Source of the DNA: an uncultured Clostridia bacterium
Lineage (GTDB): Bacteria; Bacillota; Clostridia; TANB77; CAG-508
Direction of reading: 5' to 3'
Length of the DNA stretch: 8,345 nt
NCBI GenBank assembly: GCA_934154515.1
Contig: CAKPGD010000050.1
Span: 1-8,345, forward strand
The position numbers and the translations under genes were made by a program. The notes below the pieces were generated by a model, which saw only the letters and a list, made by a program, of their open reading frames with translations, was not told the origin of the DNA and ran no database searches. Positions 5,052-8,345 of this stretch are shown here, one piece after another (position 1 is the stretch's first letter; the number at the start of each line of letters is the position of its first letter).

Positions 5052-5618
5052 ATGGAAAATAAAACTAGATGTAAATGGTGTAACTTAAAAAATCCATTAT
5101 ATATAAAATATCATGATGAAGAATGGTGCAGACCAAACTTTGAAGAAAAATATTTATATGAAATGTTAATATTAGAGTCTTTTCAGGCAGGACTTTCATG
5201 GGAGTGCGTATTAAATAAAAGAGAAGATTTTAGAAAAGCATATGATAATTTTAATATAGATAAAATTTGCAATTATGATAATGCAAATGTACAAGAATTA
5301 TTATCCAATGAAAAATTAATAAGAAATAAACTAAAAATAAATGCAAGCATAAATAATTCTAAAATATTTAAAAAGATACAAAATGAATATGGAACATTTT
5401 ATAACTATTTAAAAAGTTTTACTAATGACCAAATTATTTATGAAAACGATAAAACAACTTCTGAACTATCAGACAATATATCAAAAGATTTAAAGAAAAG
5501 AGGAATGAAATTTGTAGGCTCAACAATAATCTACTCTTATTTGCAAGCAATAGGAATTATTAATTCACATGACGAAGAATGCTACATGAATAATAGAGTA
5601 GAAAGTAAAAAGTCCTAA
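5052..5618 (+). CDS. tag: DNA-3-methyladenine glycosylase I
   Basis: The protein has 188 residues, matching the size of E. coli Tag (187). It excises 3-methyladenine from alkylated DNA, the first step of base-excision repair in the cytoplasm. It is collinear with E. coli Tag: RCKWC, PLYIKYHDEEW, LESFQAGLSW, VLNKRE-FR-A, LKKRGMKFVGSTI-YSYLQAIGIINSH. Zinc ligands are visible as Cys7, His21, His173 and Cys177. Residues of the base pocket, Tyr20, Glu42 and Trp50, are also conserved (matching E. coli Tyr16, Glu38 and Trp46). One small oddity is EWC where most members have EWG. The start is supported by AAGGA (about 5041-5045). It lies 33 bases after the RhuM remnant and may be transcribed from the consensus promoter at 4699-4727. 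It is most likely functional. Confidence 0.95.
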   Translation: MENKTRCKWCNLKNPLYIKYHDEEWCRPNFEEKYLYEMLILESFQAGLSWECVLNKREDFRKAYDNFNIDKICNYDNANVQELLSNEKLIRNKLKINASINNSKIFKKIQNEYGTFYNYLKSFTNDQIIYENDKTTSELSDNISKDLKKRGMKFVGSTIIYSYLQAIGIINSHDEECYMNNRVESKKS

Positions 5619-5647
5619 ATTAGAGCCTAAAAAACTCAGAAAAATTG

Positions 5648-5669
5648 ATATAATTATATTTAATTATAT
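5648..5669. repeat. AT-only inverted repeat after tag
   Basis: ATATAATTA (5648-5656) and TAATTATAT (5661-5669) are perfect 9-bp arms around TATT. It contains no G or C, so as RNA it would be a weak hairpin without a U-tract. It may be an operator, or chance in AT-rich DNA. Confidence 0.35.
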
Positions 5670-5693
5670 GTAAAAAATAGTAAAATTTAGCAA

Positions 5694-5723
5694 AAAAGGT
5701 TAACAAAAAAATGTTGACCTTTT
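5694..5723 (+). terminator. Hairpin terminator after tag, overlapping the adhE promoter
   Basis: A 12-bp stem (5694-5705 / 5712-5723) with one G-U pair encloses a six-A loop. The 3' arm ends in TTTT. It is the only stable hairpin between tag and adhE. Its 3' arm contains the -35 hexamer of the adhE promoter. The short U-tract makes termination plausible but perhaps leaky. Confidence 0.6.
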
Positions 5724-5742
5724 ATTAATGTTTGTATATAAT
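5714..5742 (+). promoter_or_regulatory. Sigma-A promoter of adhE
   Basis: TTGACC (5714-5719), a 17-base spacer and TATAAT (5737-5742) match the consensus at 11 of 12 positions. Transcription should start near 5749, leaving a leader of only about 24 bases, mostly the AAGGAGG ribosome binding site (5759-5765). No Rex-type operator is seen. Confidence 0.85.
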
Positions 5743-5772
5743 ATAGAAGAATAAAACTAAGGAGGAATTTAA

Positions 5773-8345
5773 ATGACAGAAGAAGAAAAAGTCGAGAAAA
5801 TGATAAATGATTTAGTAGAAAAAGCAAAAATTGCTTCAAAAGAATATATGAAACTAAATCAAGAACAAGTGGACAATATTGTAAAAGCTATGTCTATGGC
5901 TGGATTAGAACATCACATGGAACTTGCAAAACTTGCAGTAGAAGAAACAGGACGTGGAATTTACGAAGATAAAATAACAAAGAATATGTTTGCAACAGAA
6001 TATATTTATCATAGTATTAAATATGACAAAACAGTTGGTGTAATAAATGAAAATGAAGAAGAGGGATATGAAGAAATTGCAGAGCCAATAGGAATAATAG
6101 CAGGAGTAACACCAGTTACAAACCCTACTTCTACAACAATGTTTAAATCAATAATTGCAGCAAAAACAAGAAATGTAATTATATTTGGTTTTCACCCATC
6201 TGCACAAAAATGTAGTTCCAGAGCAGCAGAAATTCTAAGAGATGCAGCAGTAGCAGCTGGAGCACCAGAAAATTGTATTTTATGGATAGAAGAGCCATCA
6301 ATACTTGCAACTTCAACACTTATGCATCACCCTGGAATAGACCTAATTTTAGCAACAGGTGGAACAGGAATGGTAAAAGCAGCATATTCATCTGGAAAGC
6401 CAGCATTAGGTGTAGGACCTGGAAATGTTCCTTGTTATATAGATAAAACAGCAAAACTAAAAACTTCTGTAAATGACTTAGTACTTTCAAAATCATTTGA
6501 TAATGGAATGATTTGTGCATCAGAACAGTCTGTAATAGTTGATAATGAAATTCATGAAGAGTTTGAAAGACTAATGAGAGAAGCAGGATGTTACTTCTTA
6601 AATGAAGAACAAACTAATAAATTAAGAAATAGTATGTTTATAGAAGAAAAAGGTTGCAGCTTAAATGCAGATATAGTTGGAAAGAGTCCATACAATATTG
6701 CAAAAGGTGCAGGAATAGAAGTACCACAAGACACTAAAGTATTAGTACTTCATGAAAATGGAGTAGGAATAGAATATCCATTTTCTAAAGAAAAATTAAG
6801 TCCAGTTCTTGCTTATTATATTGTAGAAAATGAAGAAGAAGGAATAGAACTAGCAGAAAAATTAATTGAGTTTGGAGGTCTTGGACATTCAGCAGTTATA
6901 CATTCAGAAAATGAAGAGACTATTCAAAGATTCTCTGAAAGAGTAAAAGTTGGAAGAATAATTGTAAATTCGCCTTCAACACATGGTGCAATAGGAGACA
7001 TTTACAACACAAATATGCCATCACTTACATTAGGATGTGGTACATTTGGAGGAAATTCAACAACTTCAAATGTTTCAAGTGCGAATTTAATAAATATTAA
7101 AAAGGTAGCAAAAAGGAGAGTTAATATGCAATGGTTCAAAGTTCCAAATAAAATATATTTTGAAGCAGGTTCAATAGGATATCTAGAAAAAATGCCAAAT
7201 ATAACAAGAGCATTTATTGTAACAGATGAATCTATGGTTAAATTTGGTTATGTTGATAAAATATTATACCATTTAAGAAAAAGAAAAGAATATGTACATT
7301 CAAAAATATTTGCTGATGTAGAGCCAGACCCATCATTTGAGACAATAAAAAAAGGTGTGGCAATGATGAACGAGTTTAAACCAGATGTAATAATTGCACT
7401 TGGTGGAGGAAGTCCAATAGATGCTGCAAAAGGAATGTGGTTATTCTATGAACACCCAGAGGCAGATGTTGAAGGATTAAAACTTAAATTTATGGATATT
7501 AGAAAACGTACTTATAAATTTCCAACACTTGGAGAAAAAGCAAAAATGGTAGCAATACCAACAACTTCAGGTACAGGTTCGGAAGTAACATCTTTTGCAG
7601 TAATTACTGATAAAACAATAAATAAAAAATATCCATTAGCAGATTACGAATTAACACCAGATGTTGCAATTGTGGATCCAGACTTAGTAATGAGCCTTCC
7701 ACAAAGAATTACAGCAGACACAGGAATGGACGTTTTAACACATGCAATAGAAGCATATGTTTCAAATATGGCGTCTGATTACACGGACGGATTAGCTGAA
7801 AAAGCAGTAGAGCTAGTATTTAAAAACTTAAGAGAAGCATATAATCATGGAGACAACAAAGTGGCTCGTGAAAAAATGCATAATGCAAGTACAATAGCAG
7901 GAATGGCATTCACAAATGCATTTTTAGGAATAAATCACTCTTTAGCACACAAAATAGGAGGAGAATTCCACTTAGCACATGGAAGAATAAATGCTATATT
8001 ACTTCCATATGTAATTCGTTATAATGCATCAAGACCAACAAAATTTGTATCATTCCCTAAATATGAATATTTTATAGCAGACCAAAAATATGCAGATTTA
8101 TCTAGAAGAATGAACTTCCCAGCATATACAAACGAGGAAGGTGTAAATTCTTTAATAGAAGAAATTAAAAAATTAAATGCAGATTTAGGCATACCAAGTT
8201 CATTTAAAGAGCAAGGTGTAGACGAAGAAGAATGGCTTGCAAAAGTTGATTTATTAGCAGATAGAGCATTTGAAGATCAATGTACAACAGCAAACCCAAG
8301 ACTTCCATTAGTTTCAGAATTAAAACAAATTTTAATAGATAGTTA
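5773..8345 (+). CDS. adhE: Bifunctional acetaldehyde-CoA/alcohol dehydrogenase (3' end cut)
   Basis: There are 857 codons, and the window ends two bases (TA) into the next, so only a few residues or just the stop are missing. AdhE reduces acetyl-CoA to acetaldehyde and then ethanol with NADH, regenerating NAD+ in fermentation; the family forms cytoplasmic spirosome filaments. The N-terminal aldehyde dehydrogenase domain (about 1-440) has TGGTGMVKAAY from 195, GPGNVP (215-220) and catalytic Cys248 in FDNGMICASEQ. A linker with KKVAKRRVNMQWFKVP (about 445-459) leads to the iron-dependent alcohol dehydrogenase domain, with GGGSPIDAAKG from 544 and probable iron ligands Asp653, His657, His722 and His736, almost exactly the E. 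coli numbering. The protein ends CTTANPRLPLVSELKQILIDS, the usual family C-terminus. The start at ATG 5773 follows AAGGAGG by seven bases. The ADH domain has its own in-frame ATG behind an SD-like sequence (7113-7128). Confidence 0.97.
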   Translation, partial: MTEEEKVEKMINDLVEKAKIASKEYMKLNQEQVDNIVKAMSMAGLEHHMELAKLAVEETGRGIYEDKITKNMFATEYIYHSIKYDKTVGVINENEEEGYEEIAEPIGIIAGVTPVTNPTSTTMFKSIIAAKTRNVIIFGFHPSAQKCSSRAAEILRDAAVAAGAPENCILWIEEPSILATSTLMHHPGIDLILATGGTGMVKAAYSSGKPALGVGPGNVPCYIDKTAKLKTSVNDLVLSKSFDNGMICASEQSVIVDNEIHEEFERLMREAGCYFLNEEQTNKLRNSMFIEEKGCSLNADIVGKSPYNIAKGAGIEVPQDTKVLVLHENGVGIEYPFSKEKLSPVLAYYIVENEEEGIELAEKLIEFGGLGHSAVIHSENEETIQRFSERVKVGRIIVNSPSTHGAIGDIYNTNMPSLTLGCGTFGGNSTTSNVSSANLINIKKVAKRRVNMQWFKVPNKIYFEAGSIGYLEKMPNITRAFIVTDESMVKFGYVDKILYHLRKRKEYVHSKIFADVEPDPSFETIKKGVAMMNEFKPDVIIALGGGSPIDAAKGMWLFYEHPEADVEGLKLKFMDIRKRTYKFPTLGEKAKMVAIPTTSGTGSEVTSFAVITDKTINKKYPLADYELTPDVAIVDPDLVMSLPQRITADTGMDVLTHAIEAYVSNMASDYTDGLAEKAVELVFKNLREAYNHGDNKVAREKMHNASTIAGMAFTNAFLGINHSLAHKIGGEFHLAHGRINAILLPYVIRYNASRPTKFVSFPKYEYFIADQKYADLSRRMNFPAYTNEEGVNSLIEEIKKLNADLGIPSSFKEQGVDEEEWLAKVDLLADRAFEDQCTTANPRLPLVSELKQILIDS

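Noticed and set aside
5694..5723. Rex (redox-sensing) operator in front of adhE
   Set aside because: The inverted repeat reads TTAACA...TGTTGA, the opposite arm order to the Rex consensus TTGTTAA-n4-TTAACAA. Only one TTAACAA half-site is present.
6320..6520. Minus-strand frame of about 66 codons inside adhE
   Set aside because: It is antisense to the conserved catalytic region of AdhE, with no independent support.

Overview
The window is very AT-rich, densely coded DNA with strong AGGAGG-type ribosome binding sites and consensus-like sigma-A promoters. Together with a leucyl-tRNA synthetase start, a bifunctional AdhE and a pilin-like protein beginning KGITLIALVIT, this points to a low-GC Firmicute, most likely an uncultured, fermentative, gut-type clostridial lineage. 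No rRNA, tRNA, CRISPR array, IS element or transposase is visible. The exact taxon is inference.

Layout: (1) bases 1-60, minus strand, the first 20 codons of a gene recognised as leuS, with its promoter. (2) 279-740, plus strand, a small four-helix membrane protein of unknown function. It converges on (3) 814-1299, minus strand, a charged helical or coiled-coil cytoplasmic protein. An 18-bp perfect hairpin (744-782) with A- and T-tracts on its two sides serves as a shared bidirectional terminator. The coiled-coil gene has an extended -10 promoter, and a TetR-type palindrome sits at its transcription start. (4) 1596-4548, plus strand, a two-gene surface operon: a secreted 229-aa protein and a 735-aa pilin-like protein with three repeats. 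It is driven by a TTGACT-17-TAGAAT promoter preceded by 10-bp-phased T-tracts and ends at a hairpin at 4578-4625. (5) 4699-5618, plus strand, a perfect consensus promoter, the frameshifted and internally deleted remnant of a RhuM-family gene, then an intact tag (3-methyladenine DNA glycosylase I). (6) From 5773 to the window edge, adhE. Its promoter -35 lies inside the hairpin that probably ends tag transcription.

The most interesting part is the two-gene surface operon. As I recall the family, the repeated motifs of the 735-aa protein (WYDY, YVWIPRY, PEAFTF, GYWxSKYQL) are the N-terminal half of a formylglycine-generating-enzyme/C-type-lectin-like fold. The motifs of the 229-aa protein (NTEYGA, ETSGW, LLRxxS, TRAVVV) are its C-terminal half. 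Here the halves sit on two adjacent exported proteins, in reversed order, and the pilin-like protein carries three copies of the N-half. The last ~50 codons of the 229-aa gene differ sharply in codon use from the rest (37 of 50 end in C or T, against 12 of 50 near its start). That resembles the variable region of a diversity-generating retroelement target. No reverse transcriptase or template repeat lies in the window, so this remains a hypothesis.

The other genes look like ordinary chromosomal background: translation (leuS), alkylation repair (tag) and mixed-acid/ethanol fermentation (adhE).
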